From positions 1 through 64,000 of the forward strand of contig CABYGG010000003.1 in assembly GCA_902518505.1 (NCBI GenBank): a stretch of DNA of 64,000 nt. Reading direction: 5' to 3'. How positions within the stretch are numbered: the stretch's first letter is position 1; the number at the start of each line of letters is the position of its first letter. Shown here piece by piece: positions 30,500 through 39,868 of the stretch. Source of the stretch: an uncultured Alphaproteobacteria bacterium (GTDB taxonomy: Bacteria > Pseudomonadota > Alphaproteobacteria > HIMB59). The translations under genes were made by a program, and so were the position numbers. The notes beneath the pieces were generated by a model that made no database searches, was not told the origin of the DNA, and was given only the letters and a program-made list of their open reading frames with translations.

Positions 30500-31915
30500 A
30501 TGGACAAAAAATCATTACAAAAAATGATCGATGAAAATGGTATTAAGTACATTGATTTTAGATTTACTGATCCTTTAGGAACATGGCAGCACTTCTCAAA
30601 CCATATCAACACATTTGAAATGGACGTATTTGAAGAGGGTATAGGTTTCGACGGCTCTTCAATTAGATGTTTTCAGTCAATTGAAGCTAGTGACATGATA
30701 TTAATTCCAGATATTGAGACTGCGTTTGTAGATCCTTTTTTTACGGACCCTACTCTGGTATTAATATGTGATATTCAAGATCCAATTACTGGACAAAAAT
30801 ACGATAAAGATCCAAGATACGTTGCAAAAAAAGCAGAAGAATACGTTAAAACCTCAGGAGTTGGTGATAGCATTTTCTTTGGACCAGAAGCTGAATTTTT
30901 TCTTTTCAACAACGTTCAAATTAACACGCATCCTCATCACTCTTCTTTTTCTGTTGACTCAGGTGAAGCTGTTTGGAATACAGGCACAGATGAAGGTCCA
31001 AATCTAGGTTATAAAGTTAGAAATAAAGGCGGCTATTTCCCATGCCCACCTCATGACACTATGCAAGATGTTAGATCAGAAATGGTAAATCACATGGTTG
31101 CAATTGGTATGAGTGTTGAAGCGCAACACCACGAAGTTGCTACTGCTGGTCAATGTGAAATTGATTTAAAATTCGACACATTGGTTAAGATGGCCGATGA
31201 TCTTCAAAAATATAAATATGTTGTAAGAAACACAGCAAAAAGTAATGGTTTAAGTGCTACTTTTATGCCAAAACCTCTTTCAAACGACAACGGTTCAGGA
31301 ATGCATTGTCACCAAAGTATTTGGTCAAACGGTAAACCAGTATTTTACGGTGAAGGCGGATATGCCAATCTTAGTGATGAAGCAAAATTTTATATTGGTG
31401 GTTTGCTTAAGCATGCACCATCTTTATTAGCCTTTACAAATCCAACTATTAACTCTTACAAGAGATTAGTTCCAGGTTATGAGGCTCCAGTTAAGCTTGC
31501 ATACTCTAATAGAAATAGAAGTGCTATATGTAGAATCCCTGCATACTCACCATCTCCGAAAGCAAAAAGAGTTTAGTTTAGATGTCCAGATGCAACTGCC
31601 AACGGTTATTTAGCATTTTCAGCTATGCTTATGGCAGGTTTAGATGGAATTAAGAATAGAATTGATCCTGGTGAACCAATGGATAAAAATCTTTATGATT
31701 TACCTCCTGAAGAGCAATCTAAAGTAAAGGAAGTACCTGGTACTCTTGAGGAAGCGATTAATAATCTTGAGTCAAATCATGATTATCTTTTAGAGGGTAA
31801 TGTGTTTACCAAAGATTTAATCGAGTCATATATCGAATACAAAAGAGAAGAAGAAATCGAACCAAATAAACTGCTAGTTACACCTGCAGAGTTCGACATG
31901 TATTACGATTACTAA
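30500..31915 (+). pseudogene. glnA: Glutamine synthetase type I, interrupted by an in-frame TAG at a catalytic codon
   Basis: GSI of the GlnA family, which makes glutamine from glutamate, ammonium and ATP. Frame and length (471 codons plus stop) are exactly those of an intact gene. E130 and E132 (GPEAEFFLF), the GQCEID region, HCHQSIW and RNRSAICRIP are normal. Codon 359 (31574-31576) is TAG where relatives have the Glu of the R-[IV]-E-V-R-F motif, the n2 metal ligand (E357 in Salmonella numbering). The frame resumes with FRCPDATANGYLAF, and the adenylylation tyrosine motif KNLYDLPPEE follows. A single G-to-T change from GAG would explain it. Strong GGAGG before the ATG. Could be a recent nonsense mutation, a sequence error or read-through. 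Confidence 0.9.
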
Positions 31916-31916
31916 A

Positions 31917-34241
31917 CTAAATTAAAAGCAACCTGTCTAAATATTTTTTATTATCTACTTTGGACGGGTTGCTAGTTAGATTTTCAAACATAAGCAACTC
32001 TCTTAAATAATTAATATCGTCACGATATGAAAACTCTTTATTATTTATGTAGTTGATGTCTTCTTTAATTTTAAAGAGTTGAAAAAGATCCTTATTATTT
32101 TTTAAAGGATTTTTTATATCTACTATTTTTAAAAAGTATTCATTATCAATTTTAGAAAAGTTTGAAATAATTTGATTTTTCATTTTTGTAAAATACTTAA
32201 CTAATTTTAGATTATTTGTTAAAAGACATACCTTAATAAAAGACAATTTATGAAATGGTTCACTAGTCTTTGAATAAAATGAAAAGAAATTTTCAATATT
32301 AATAACTTGATCAGAGTCTCTATCAAAAGGTTTATTTCTATCGTCAATTATTAGGATATTTGGATCAATATATTGTTTCATTATCGAGTAAAATCTCCTT
32401 ACAATTTTAATATTATCTATGTGATTATTTTTGTTTGATTGATATATAAAAAAAATATCTAAATCGGAAAAATTCGTAGCCATTTTGACACCGTAACTTC
32501 CAAATAAAATCGGTGTTAAGTCAGAGAAAATATTGCTTCTATTGAAAATGTATTCATTTTTAACTAGTTCAAAAATATAAAAAATAAACTTTCTTACAGC
32601 GGTATTTCGTTTTTTGAGGAAGTCAGTATTTGTTATTTTTTTTGAAAGCAACAGATAATCTAAAAGGAATAAAATTTCATAAATATCCTGGATTGATTTT
32701 TTTAAATCTAAATCAAAATTATCAGAAAATTCTCTCAGCTTAAAAGTAGGTATGCCATAATTAAAAAAATAGACTAGTGACTCTATTAAAAAATGATTTT
32801 TGTAAATAAGATTTGTTAATTTTGAAGAATTTTCAAATATGAAAGCTAACTCTAAAAAAATTTTATTATTGTATTTGTATAAAGCAGTTAAATGGACACC
32901 AGACTTATAATAGTTAATTAAATAGTCAAATTTTATAATTAGATCATCTCGTTTATTATGTGTTGATAAAATATTTATGAGACTTGAAATAGACTCTAAA
33001 TAATCATTTTTTACTGTTTCTGAACTATTGATGTTTTCAGCTCGTTTTAGAAGACTATCAATAATTTTTTGGCTAGACTCATTAAATTTTTCACGTCGTA
33101 AACTTTCTCTATTTATTTTAGGAAAAAATAAACGCTGATATATATTTTGAATTTCAGATTTATGCTTCTCTAATTTGTTTGAAAAGTTATCTAATACTGC
33201 ATTTAAATAGGTTTCATTAGAGTCAATTATATTCTGAAAAGTATTCTTTTTTATATGTAAATAATTCTCAATTTTACGGAAGTAATAATATGCCTCTGTT
33301 ATATTTTTTAAGTCATTTTTTGGAATTATATTTTCATGTTTTTTTAAATTTATAAGTAATTTATGAATATTACTCTCTTTAAGAGAATTTATTTTTCCAG
33401 ACCAAAGAAGTTGGTTAAAATGTATTATATTTTCACAAGATCGAATAAAGCCATAAGAATTTTTTATATCTAGCTTTTGTTCAGTATTACTGGAGGCAAA
33501 AAGCTTTTTAATTTCATCTATAGCATAATAGTCAAATGTTCTTCTAAATAAAAAACTTTTTATTGCTTCCTTAAATGAGAAATATTTTTGAATATCGCCA
33601 CACAAAAAACTTGATCTATGAAATGCTAATCTCTCCCAATTTCTGCCAACTGAAGTATAATAATTAATTGCTTGATCCATATCAGATATAATTAATGAAT
33701 CACCAAAATCTGGTCGTAACCTTAAATCTATTTTATGAAAAAAAGACTCAGAAATATTCGATATGTCACTAATGGTTTTCTTTATAGATTTATTAAAATC
33801 TTGGAGGGAAATAGGACTATTTTTGGAGTCATAGAATATGATTATATCGATATCAGAGGCAAAATTTAAATCTCTTACGCCAATTTTACCCATACCTAGA
33901 ATAAAATAATATTTTTTTAAACTATTATTAAATGATCTGTATAGATTGATATTAATGATCTTACTTAAAATATTTTTGCATAAAACAGACCACAATCTTG
34001 ATCCATTAGACTGAGAAATTAAATTTTGATGAATTGATATAAAAATTAAATAAATAAGCTCATTTTTAAGTGTATTTATATTGAGAAAGTTAGTTGTAGA
34101 GGAATTAGAATATTTTTTTATATTACTTTTGTAGTGGTTAAGTATTAATTGTGCATCAACCTTAGAAATATTATAAGAATTATTAAGATATTCAAATTTT
34201 GATAAAAAAGTGGAAGATTTATATAATCTCTTTAACTCCAA
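31917..34241 (-). CDS. glnE: Bifunctional glutamine synthetase adenylyltransferase / deadenylylase
   Basis: Attaches and removes AMP on a GS tyrosine in response to PII and glutamine. Two nucleotidyltransferase domains are visible: LGMGKIGVRDLNFASDIDII at about residues 115-134 (deadenylylase half) and LFGSYGVKMATNFSDLDIFF at about 578-597 (adenylyltransferase half), each with the GS/GK and DxD metal pattern. 774 residues against about 950 in E. coli; the shortening is spread through helical linkers. Convergent with glnA, one base apart, and overlapping the dus gene by 10 bases. Confidence 0.9.
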   Translation of the reverse strand: MELKRLYKSSTFLSKFEYLNNSYNISKVDAQLILNHYKSNIKKYSNSSTTNFLNINTLKNELIYLIFISIHQNLISQSNGSRLWSVLCKNILSKIININLYRSFNNSLKKYYFILGMGKIGVRDLNFASDIDIIIFYDSKNSPISLQDFNKSIKKTISDISNISESFFHKIDLRLRPDFGDSLIISDMDQAINYYTSVGRNWERLAFHRSSFLCGDIQKYFSFKEAIKSFLFRRTFDYYAIDEIKKLFASSNTEQKLDIKNSYGFIRSCENIIHFNQLLWSGKINSLKESNIHKLLINLKKHENIIPKNDLKNITEAYYYFRKIENYLHIKKNTFQNIIDSNETYLNAVLDNFSNKLEKHKSEIQNIYQRLFFPKINRESLRREKFNESSQKIIDSLLKRAENINSSETVKNDYLESISSLINILSTHNKRDDLIIKFDYLINYYKSGVHLTALYKYNNKIFLELAFIFENSSKLTNLIYKNHFLIESLVYFFNYGIPTFKLREFSDNFDLDLKKSIQDIYEILFLLDYLLLSKKITNTDFLKKRNTAVRKFIFYIFELVKNEYIFNRSNIFSDLTPILFGSYGVKMATNFSDLDIFFIYQSNKNNHIDNIKIVRRFYSIMKQYIDPNILIIDDRNKPFDRDSDQVINIENFFSFYSKTSEPFHKLSFIKVCLLTNNLKLVKYFTKMKNQIISNFSKIDNEYFLKIVDIKNPLKNNKDLFQLFKIKEDINYINNKEFSYRDDINYLRELLMFENLTSNPSKVDNKKYLDRLLLI

Positions 34242-35158
34242 ATAGCATTCCTCTCAAAATAATTTAGTAAGCCACTATAATTATCAATAACTGAGATTTC
34301 TTTTTTTACTTTTTTGGAATTTGATATGTTACTAAGTGCAGTGAATATACTTTTTTTTAATAAATTAATATTTAAATATTTGTAATGCTCTAATTCATTT
34401 ATTGTATTAATTATTGAAGTTGTCTTCTTTTTGATATTCTCAAGATCTAATTTTTCTAAAAAAAAAGCGTCTTTCGCAAATTGTCTACCAATCATAAATT
34501 GAGTAATATTTTTTGACTGAAAAAATTTAAAGGTTGCTAAATCATTAACCTCACCGTTAGGAATAAGCTCCATTTCAGGAAATTGATCACAACACTCTAA
34601 AAATAAATTGTAATTAATTTTCGGAATTATTCTATTTTTTTTGGTATCTAAGTTCAAAACACCATTTCTACAATGTATAAATACTTTTTTAATTCCTATT
34701 TCATTAAACAATTTAAGATAATCAAAAATATAACTCTTATCCTCATCCATACCTAAACCAAGTCTACATTTTACCGATACATCTTTATTATATTTGATCA
34801 ATTCATATAAACATTTTTTTACTAAGTCATACTTTTGGGTTAAAGCTAAACCAAGCATATTTTCTTGGACTCTAGAACTTGGGCACCCTAAATTAAAATT
34901 TACATGTTTAATAATATCTACTTTATTTAAAATATTTATTGTTCTTTTAATTTCTTCAGGATCTGAGCCTGCAATTTGAATGGCGCTTTTATTATTTTTT
35001 AAAAAATGCTTGGTTATTGTTTTGGTCTCATTATGGATGATTGCTTTATCCACTATCATTTCAGAAAAAGTAGTTACACTATTTCCATAAATGTTTTCCA
35101 CTAAACTTCTAAAATAGCAGTCTGTGTAACCCATCATTGGTGCTAAATAATAATTCAT
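34232..35158 (-). CDS. DusA-like tRNA dihydrouridine synthase lacking the catalytic cysteine
   Basis: FMN-dependent TIM-barrel protein of the Dus family, closest in pattern to DusA: LAPMMGYTDCYFR at the start, NLGCPSSRVQ near residue 90, VKCRLGLG near 133, FIHCRNG and LIPNGEV for FMN binding. In active Dus enzymes the segment after GCPSxRVQ reads GACLM, whose Cys donates a proton to uridine; here it reads GLALT (codons GGT TTA GCT TTA), so that Cys is absent. C-terminal helical domain present; 308 residues. It may be catalytically impaired, use another acid, or have another role. Symbol left blank for that reason. Confidence 0.82.
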   Translation of the reverse strand: MNYYLAPMMGYTDCYFRSLVENIYGNSVTTFSEMIVDKAIIHNETKTITKHFLKNNKSAIQIAGSDPEEIKRTINILNKVDIIKHVNFNLGCPSSRVQENMLGLALTQKYDLVKKCLYELIKYNKDVSVKCRLGLGMDEDKSYIFDYLKLFNEIGIKKVFIHCRNGVLNLDTKKNRIIPKINYNLFLECCDQFPEMELIPNGEVNDLATFKFFQSKNITQFMIGRQFAKDAFFLEKLDLENIKKKTTSIINTINELEHYKYLNINLLKKSIFTALSNISNSKKVKKEISVIDNYSGLLNYFERNAIWS

Positions 35159-35224
35159 CGAAAAAATTCTTTTAATAATTGAAAAATACTTTAATAAAAG
35201 TAAAAATCATTAAAAATCAAGACA

Positions 35225-35557
35225 TTGGAAAATTTCAACATAAATCACCTAGTTTTTAATTCTGATGGACTAATACCTACGATTGCTCAAGAGAAGTCAA
35301 CTAATGAAATTCTTATGATGGCCTACTCAAATAAAAATTCTATTGAAATGACAGTAAAAACAAAAAAAGCACACTTTTGGAGTAGAAGTAAAAAAAAATT
35401 ATGGTTAAAAGGCGAAACATCTGGCAATAAACTTAATATTATTAATATTTATACTGATTGTGACAGTGACGCTTTGATTTATGAAGTTGAGCTTGAAGGC
35501 ATTGGCGCTTGCCATACGGGTAAAAAAAGTTGTTTTTATAAAAAATTAGAATTATGA
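35225..35557 (+). CDS. hisI: Phosphoribosyl-AMP cyclohydrolase
   Basis: Third step of histidine synthesis; opens the purine ring of phosphoribosyl-AMP. 110 residues with FNSDGLIPTIAQ, EILMMAYSN, AHFWSRSKKKLWLKGETSG and zinc ligands in DCDSDALI plus CHTGKKSCFY. The start is TTG (35225), the only initiation codon that preserves the usual N-terminus. No HisE domain is fused. Overlaps thrS by 4 bases (ATGA). Confidence 0.93.
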   Translation: MENFNINHLVFNSDGLIPTIAQEKSTNEILMMAYSNKNSIEMTVKTKKAHFWSRSKKKLWLKGETSGNKLNIINIYTDCDSDALIYEVELEGIGACHTGKKSCFYKKLEL

Positions 35558-37338
35558 GCGATATAATAGCATTTAAAGACTCGAATAATAATTATTGGGA
35601 CACTGAAGTTGAAAATAGCACTCCCATTAAACCTAAATCTGATGATGCATTAAATATAATGCGGCATGATATGGCTCATATTTTGGCTGAAGCAGTAATT
35701 ACTCTTTTCCCAAATGCTAAACCAACTATTGGTCCTTTTATAAAAAACGGTTTTTATTATGACTTTGATATGGAAAGTACTCTATCAGATGATGACTTAG
35801 CTAATATAGAAAAAAAAATGAAAGAAATTCTCTCAGAGGGAAGAAACTTTTTAAAGAGAGCTGTAACTAAAAAAGAGGCATCAGAAATATTTAAAGATAA
35901 TAAATATAAATTGGAGCTTATTAATAATTTAGATAATTCTGATGAAATAACACTCTATGAGCAAAAAAATTTTACTGATCTTTGTAAAGGTCCTCATCAT
36001 AAAAGTACAAAAGATTATAATGCCAGCTTTAAAATAACAAATGTATCAGGGGCTTATTGGAGAGGTATTAGCACTAACAAAATGCTTCAAAGAATTTATG
36101 CAACCGCTTGGTATTCTGAAAAAGAACTTCGAGTTTATTTAAAAAATTTAGAAGAGGCTAAAGAAAGAAATCATAGAAGATTAGGCACTGATATGGGTTT
36201 GTTCCTTCTAACTGATTTATCAGCAGGGAATGTATTTTGGAAAGATAAAGGCTTAACATTGTATCAAAATATTGAAAAATATATTCGCTCTGAGCAACAA
36301 AAACTTAATTATTTTGAAGTAAAAACACCTGAGCTAGTATCAAATGAGCTTTGGATAAAGTCTGGTCATTGGGACAATTTTAAAGAAAATATGTTTACAT
36401 CAGAAACTGACAACAAGACATTTGCACTAAAACCTATGAATTGTCCATGTCATATTGTTTTATTTAACTCTCAACTAATAACTTACAAAGATTTACCACT
36501 TAGATACTCGGAGTTTGGTAAGTGTCATAGATACGAACCCTCTGGAGCTCTAAATGGATTATTTAGGGTCAGAGGTTTTACTCAAGATGATGCCCACATA
36601 TTTTGTTCTGCTGAACAAATATATGATGTTTGTAATGAGACAACCCTATTAATTGAGAGAGTGTATAAAAAGTTCGGATTTGAAAAAATAAAATATAATA
36701 TATCTACTCGCCCAGAAAAAAGTATTGGTACGCAAGAAAACTGGGACAATGCAGAAAATCAGTTAAAAAAAGTTTTAAAAGACAACAATAAAGAATTTAA
36801 TATTTTAGAGGGTGAAGGAGCATTCTATGGTCCAAAAATAGAATTTACATTAGAGGACTCACTGGGTCGAGAGTGGCAATGTGGAACAATACAAATTGAC
36901 TTCAATCTCCCTGATAGATTGGGTGCAAAATACAAAGACAAAGATGACAAAAATCAAGTTCCAATAATGATACACCGAGCAGTTGTCGGATCTCTAGAAA
37001 GGTTTATAGCAATTATTCTTGAAAACACTAATGGCTGGCTTCCCTTATTTGTTACGCCTATACAACTTGCAATTCTCCCTGTGTCCGAAAAGTTTGTTGA
37101 TCATAGTAACCGAATTAAAGGGGAGCTTCAAAAACTGGGAGTAAGAGTAATTGTTGATGGATCTGATAACAAATTGGGTTATAAAATAAGAAATTCTGTT
37201 TCTAAAAAGATACCCTATTCTCTAGTAATGGGTGAGAAAGAGATTGAGTCAGACTCATTTACTCTAAGAAGTAATGAGGGTAAGAATACTTCTTTTGATG
37301 ATATTAAAACTCTCTCAGATTTCTTTATCAGTAATTAA
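35554..37338 (+). CDS. thrS: Threonyl-tRNA synthetase without the TGS domain
   Basis: Class II synthetase for tRNA-Thr. The N2 editing domain starts almost at once: RHDMAHILAEAV near residue 36 and CKGPHHKS near 145 carry the HxxxH and CxxxH metal/editing residues. Catalytic motifs include KPMNCPCHI with the zinc cysteine and RYSEFGKCHRYEPSG. The anticodon domain begins near 490. E. coli has a 62-residue TGS domain ahead of N2 and about 640 residues in total; here only about 35 residues precede N2, so TGS is missing. Coupled to hisI. Confidence 0.95.
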   Translation: MSDIIAFKDSNNNYWDTEVENSTPIKPKSDDALNIMRHDMAHILAEAVITLFPNAKPTIGPFIKNGFYYDFDMESTLSDDDLANIEKKMKEILSEGRNFLKRAVTKKEASEIFKDNKYKLELINNLDNSDEITLYEQKNFTDLCKGPHHKSTKDYNASFKITNVSGAYWRGISTNKMLQRIYATAWYSEKELRVYLKNLEEAKERNHRRLGTDMGLFLLTDLSAGNVFWKDKGLTLYQNIEKYIRSEQQKLNYFEVKTPELVSNELWIKSGHWDNFKENMFTSETDNKTFALKPMNCPCHIVLFNSQLITYKDLPLRYSEFGKCHRYEPSGALNGLFRVRGFTQDDAHIFCSAEQIYDVCNETTLLIERVYKKFGFEKIKYNISTRPEKSIGTQENWDNAENQLKKVLKDNNKEFNILEGEGAFYGPKIEFTLEDSLGREWQCGTIQIDFNLPDRLGAKYKDKDDKNQVPIMIHRAVVGSLERFIAIILENTNGWLPLFVTPIQLAILPVSEKFVDHSNRIKGELQKLGVRVIVDGSDNKLGYKIRNSVSKKIPYSLVMGEKEIESDSFTLRSNEGKNTSFDDIKTLSDFFISN

Positions 37339-37379
37339 CTATTAAAAAGTTAATTTATAAAATAAGTTAATTTCTTAAA

Positions 37380-38276
37380 ATGAGCGACCACATCAAGGCA
37401 GTAATTATAGTAGTTTTAAGTGGATTAATATGGAGTTTTGGACCACTGGTGGTCAAAAATATGATAGACCCTCAGATCTATCAACTCCCCTACCTTGTTA
37501 TTAGAGGGCTTACAGTTGCAATTATCATCGCCACATATCTTATTCTTATTGAGCAAAAAGGCTTTTTTATGAATGTAATCAAAATAGATAAAGTTTCTGT
37601 GATTGGTGGTCTTAGTTTAACAACAGCCATGGTTGGTTTTATTTATTCAATAAGCAATACAACTGCCGCAGTTACTCTATTTATGTTGGCGTTAATGCCT
37701 TTTTTAGCATCATTAATTGCCCTAGTGTTTATTAATGAGAAAATCTCAAAACAAAATTTTATAACTATGATTATTGCGTTTATTGGTACTTTAATAATGA
37801 TATATGCAAGTGCCTTTAGTGGATCGTTGTATGGATTAATTATGGGCTTTATATCAAGTCTTGGCTTTTCAGCATTCACCGTTGCTTTGAGAAGCAAAAG
37901 TAACTTTAAAAAATTTTATATTTTAATTTATGCAGGAATTTTTTGTGCAGCTATTTCCGCATTTTTAATGGTTTTTAATGACCAAGAAATCTATTTACCT
38001 TTAAGAAATGTTTTGTTGAGCATGACTCACGGTTTAATTGTTGCAACTGGGCTTATTCTGTTTAGCATCGGTTCAAAACAATTACTTTCAGGAGAACTAA
38101 CAATGCTATCTTTATTAGAAGTAGTTGGAGGAATTTTTTGGGCGTGGCTACCTATTCTGGGTATCAATGAAACACCAGATATTAATACAATTATAGGAGG
38201 AATAATTATTTGCTTAGCTATAGCGATGAATTCATATCGTTTTGATAAAAAGAGGCTTCAAAATTTAATTAGATAG
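37380..38276 (+). CDS. EamA-family (DMT superfamily) inner-membrane transporter
   Basis: A 298-residue, ten-helix protein made of two EamA repeats (about residues 5-142 and 150-290). The first repeat includes GLIWSFGPLVVKNMI and the end-of-helix-4 LMPFLASLIALVFINEKIS; the second ends with EVVGGIFWAWLPILG. Such carriers export or import metabolites, often amino acids or amines; the substrate cannot be told. Terminates with TAG and converges on another EamA gene with an 8-base overlap. Confidence 0.85.
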   Translation: MSDHIKAVIIVVLSGLIWSFGPLVVKNMIDPQIYQLPYLVIRGLTVAIIIATYLILIEQKGFFMNVIKIDKVSVIGGLSLTTAMVGFIYSISNTTAAVTLFMLALMPFLASLIALVFINEKISKQNFITMIIAFIGTLIMIYASAFSGSLYGLIMGFISSLGFSAFTVALRSKSNFKKFYILIYAGIFCAAISAFLMVFNDQEIYLPLRNVLLSMTHGLIVATGLILFSIGSKQLLSGELTMLSLLEVVGGIFWAWLPILGINETPDINTIIGGIIICLAIAMNSYRFDKKRLQNLIR

Positions 38277-39123
38277 TAAGACCAACAACACCAATGAAAG
38301 TTAAAGAGATGCCTAAAGTTTGAATTTTAGATATTTTTTCTTTTAAAACTAGTCTAGCCAATAAAACTGTTACAAGACCAAAACCTGAAGAAATGACTAC
38401 TGCAATACTCACTTTGTCAAAAGCATATGCTGAGACCAAACAAAAATAACCTGTGGTTTCTAATATTCCTTGAAAAAATAAAATAGGAACTGCTTTCTTT
38501 GTTAGAGTTATTTTAGACTTCATAAAAAATAATAAAGAAGCAATACCCAATAAGCTAAAAAATCTTACATAAATAACAGCCTCAATTGGATCTAAAGAAT
38601 TAGAGGCCTCTTGAGAAAAAATAAGACCCAAAGCAAGCATGCCACTGGCCATAAATGACACAATCAGAGACTCTTTTATCTGTTTTTTTGACAAACCTAG
38701 GCTTTCTTTAAAACTATCAGCGCTTATGGATACAAATATTGCGCCGGATATTACAACAAGTGTGGCAATCCATTGAGTAAGTGTGGGTTCACTTCCTAAA
38801 AAAAATCTAATAACAAAAACAAAAAAGGGATTGGTTGCTGTTATCGAGGCTACAATTGACACTGGTCCCATTTGGAGACCTCTGTACAAACAAAGAAGTC
38901 CAAACATTATTAGAATTCCTGATAGGAAACTATTACTTAGACCAATCGCATTTGGAGAAAGACCACTTCCAAAAAAATAAAATAAAATTAAATAAAATAT
39001 TGAGCCAACAACCAGCATCCAAAAAAGTGAATTTTTAAATCCAACTTCCTTAGATGAAAATCTTGCTAAAAAATCTCCAACACCAAAACTAAAAGCTGAG
39101 AGAATACCCAATAAGATTGCCAT
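38269..39123 (-). CDS. EamA-family (DMT superfamily) inner-membrane transporter
   Basis: 284 residues, ten predicted helices in two EamA repeats: MAILLGILSAFSFGVGDFLA opens the first, and VVISSGFGLVTVLLARLVLKEKIS marks the end of the second. It differs strongly from the convergent neighbour at 37380-38276, so this is not a recent duplication. It follows the last suf gene by 15 bases on the same strand and may be co-transcribed with it. Substrate unknown. Confidence 0.85.
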   Translation of the reverse strand: MAILLGILSAFSFGVGDFLARFSSKEVGFKNSLFWMLVVGSIFYLILFYFFGSGLSPNAIGLSNSFLSGILIMFGLLCLYRGLQMGPVSIVASITATNPFFVFVIRFFLGSEPTLTQWIATLVVISGAIFVSISADSFKESLGLSKKQIKESLIVSFMASGMLALGLIFSQEASNSLDPIEAVIYVRFFSLLGIASLLFFMKSKITLTKKAVPILFFQGILETTGYFCLVSAYAFDKVSIAVVISSGFGLVTVLLARLVLKEKISKIQTLGISLTFIGVVGLTI

Positions 39124-39138
39124 CGATATAACTAAAAT

Positions 39139-39474
39139 CTAAACGTGAAAACTCTCACCACAACCGCATTCACTAGTCTGATTAGGATTTTTAAAAATAA
39201 ACCTTTCTCCAAATTCTTCTTTAATAAAGTCCATTTCTGTGCCTATTACATACATAACTGCTTTGTCCTCAATATAAAGAGGAAACTTGTAATCATTGAC
39301 TAGCTCACAACCTTGTATGTTATCATTACTCACATACTCCATTGTATAACTCAATCCCGCACAACCTTTAGTGCTTAAGCCAATCTTTAAACCAATAGCA
39401 TTACTATTATTAACTAATAATTTAGAAATTTGTTCTTCAGCAGTTTTGGATAATGAAAATAATGGACTGGTCAT
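39139..39474 (-). CDS. sufA: A-type iron-sulfur carrier (SufA/IscA/ErpA family)
   Basis: Carries Fe-S clusters from the SufBCD scaffold to target proteins. The three cysteines of the family are present: KGCAGLSY and the C-terminal CGCGESFHV. 111 residues. The last gene of the suf operon, one base from the SufT-like gene. Exact subfamily (SufA against ErpA) cannot be settled from sequence alone; the context favours SufA. Confidence 0.88.
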   Translation of the reverse strand: MTSPLFSLSKTAEEQISKLLVNNSNAIGLKIGLSTKGCAGLSYTMEYVSNDNIQGCELVNDYKFPLYIEDKAVMYVIGTEMDFIKEEFGERFIFKNPNQTSECGCGESFHV

Positions 39475-39475
39475 A

Positions 39476-39865
39476 CTAAAAACCTAAAGCTAACTTTGCA
39501 TTTTCACTCATCATATCTTTATTCCATGGTGGTTGAAAGGTTAGTTTTATACTGACTTGTCCTACATCATTTAGTTCATGAACTTTTTTAGCGACCTCTA
39601 ATGGAAAACTATCAGCAACTGGACAGTTAACTGTTGTCAGTGTCATGATAATTTTAATATTGTTAAAATTATCTATTGATATGTCGTAAATTAAACCAAG
39701 ATCATAAATATTCATATCCATTTCAGGATCTTTTATATCTGTGAGAACTTTGATTATATGATCATTTGTTAATGTCACTGACTGTGATGACGATTTTTCT
39801 CCGTAAGTAATTTCACCTTCAGAATTTACTTTTGGCATAAAGTCAGAGAGTGTTTTATTATCCAT
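39476..39865 (-). CDS. sufT: SufT-like DUF59/MIP18 iron-sulfur assembly protein
   Basis: Small Fe-S maturation factor of the DUF59 family. The conserved core IKDPEMDMNIYDLGLIYDI (about residues 43-61) and the cysteine motif TTVNCPVADSFP (about 78-89) are intact. The first 35 residues are variable. 129 residues. Located between sufS and the A-type carrier, the usual place of sufT in alphaproteobacterial suf operons. Confidence 0.88.
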   Translation of the reverse strand: MDNKTLSDFMPKVNSEGEITYGEKSSSQSVTLTNDHIIKVLTDIKDPEMDMNIYDLGLIYDISIDNFNNIKIIMTLTTVNCPVADSFPLEVAKKVHELNDVGQVSIKLTFQPPWNKDMMSENAKLALGF

Positions 39866-39868
39866 ATC

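Noticed and set aside
30500..31915. UAG recoded genome-wide (for example to an amino acid)
   Set aside because: TAG ends glnB (30457-30459), nuoH and the EamA gene at 37380-38276 at family-typical lengths, and no tRNA with anticodon CUA or pyl gene is seen here.
37380..39123. Convergent EamA genes as an inverted duplication
   Set aside because: The two proteins share only the general fold pattern; sequences differ throughout, so no recent duplication.
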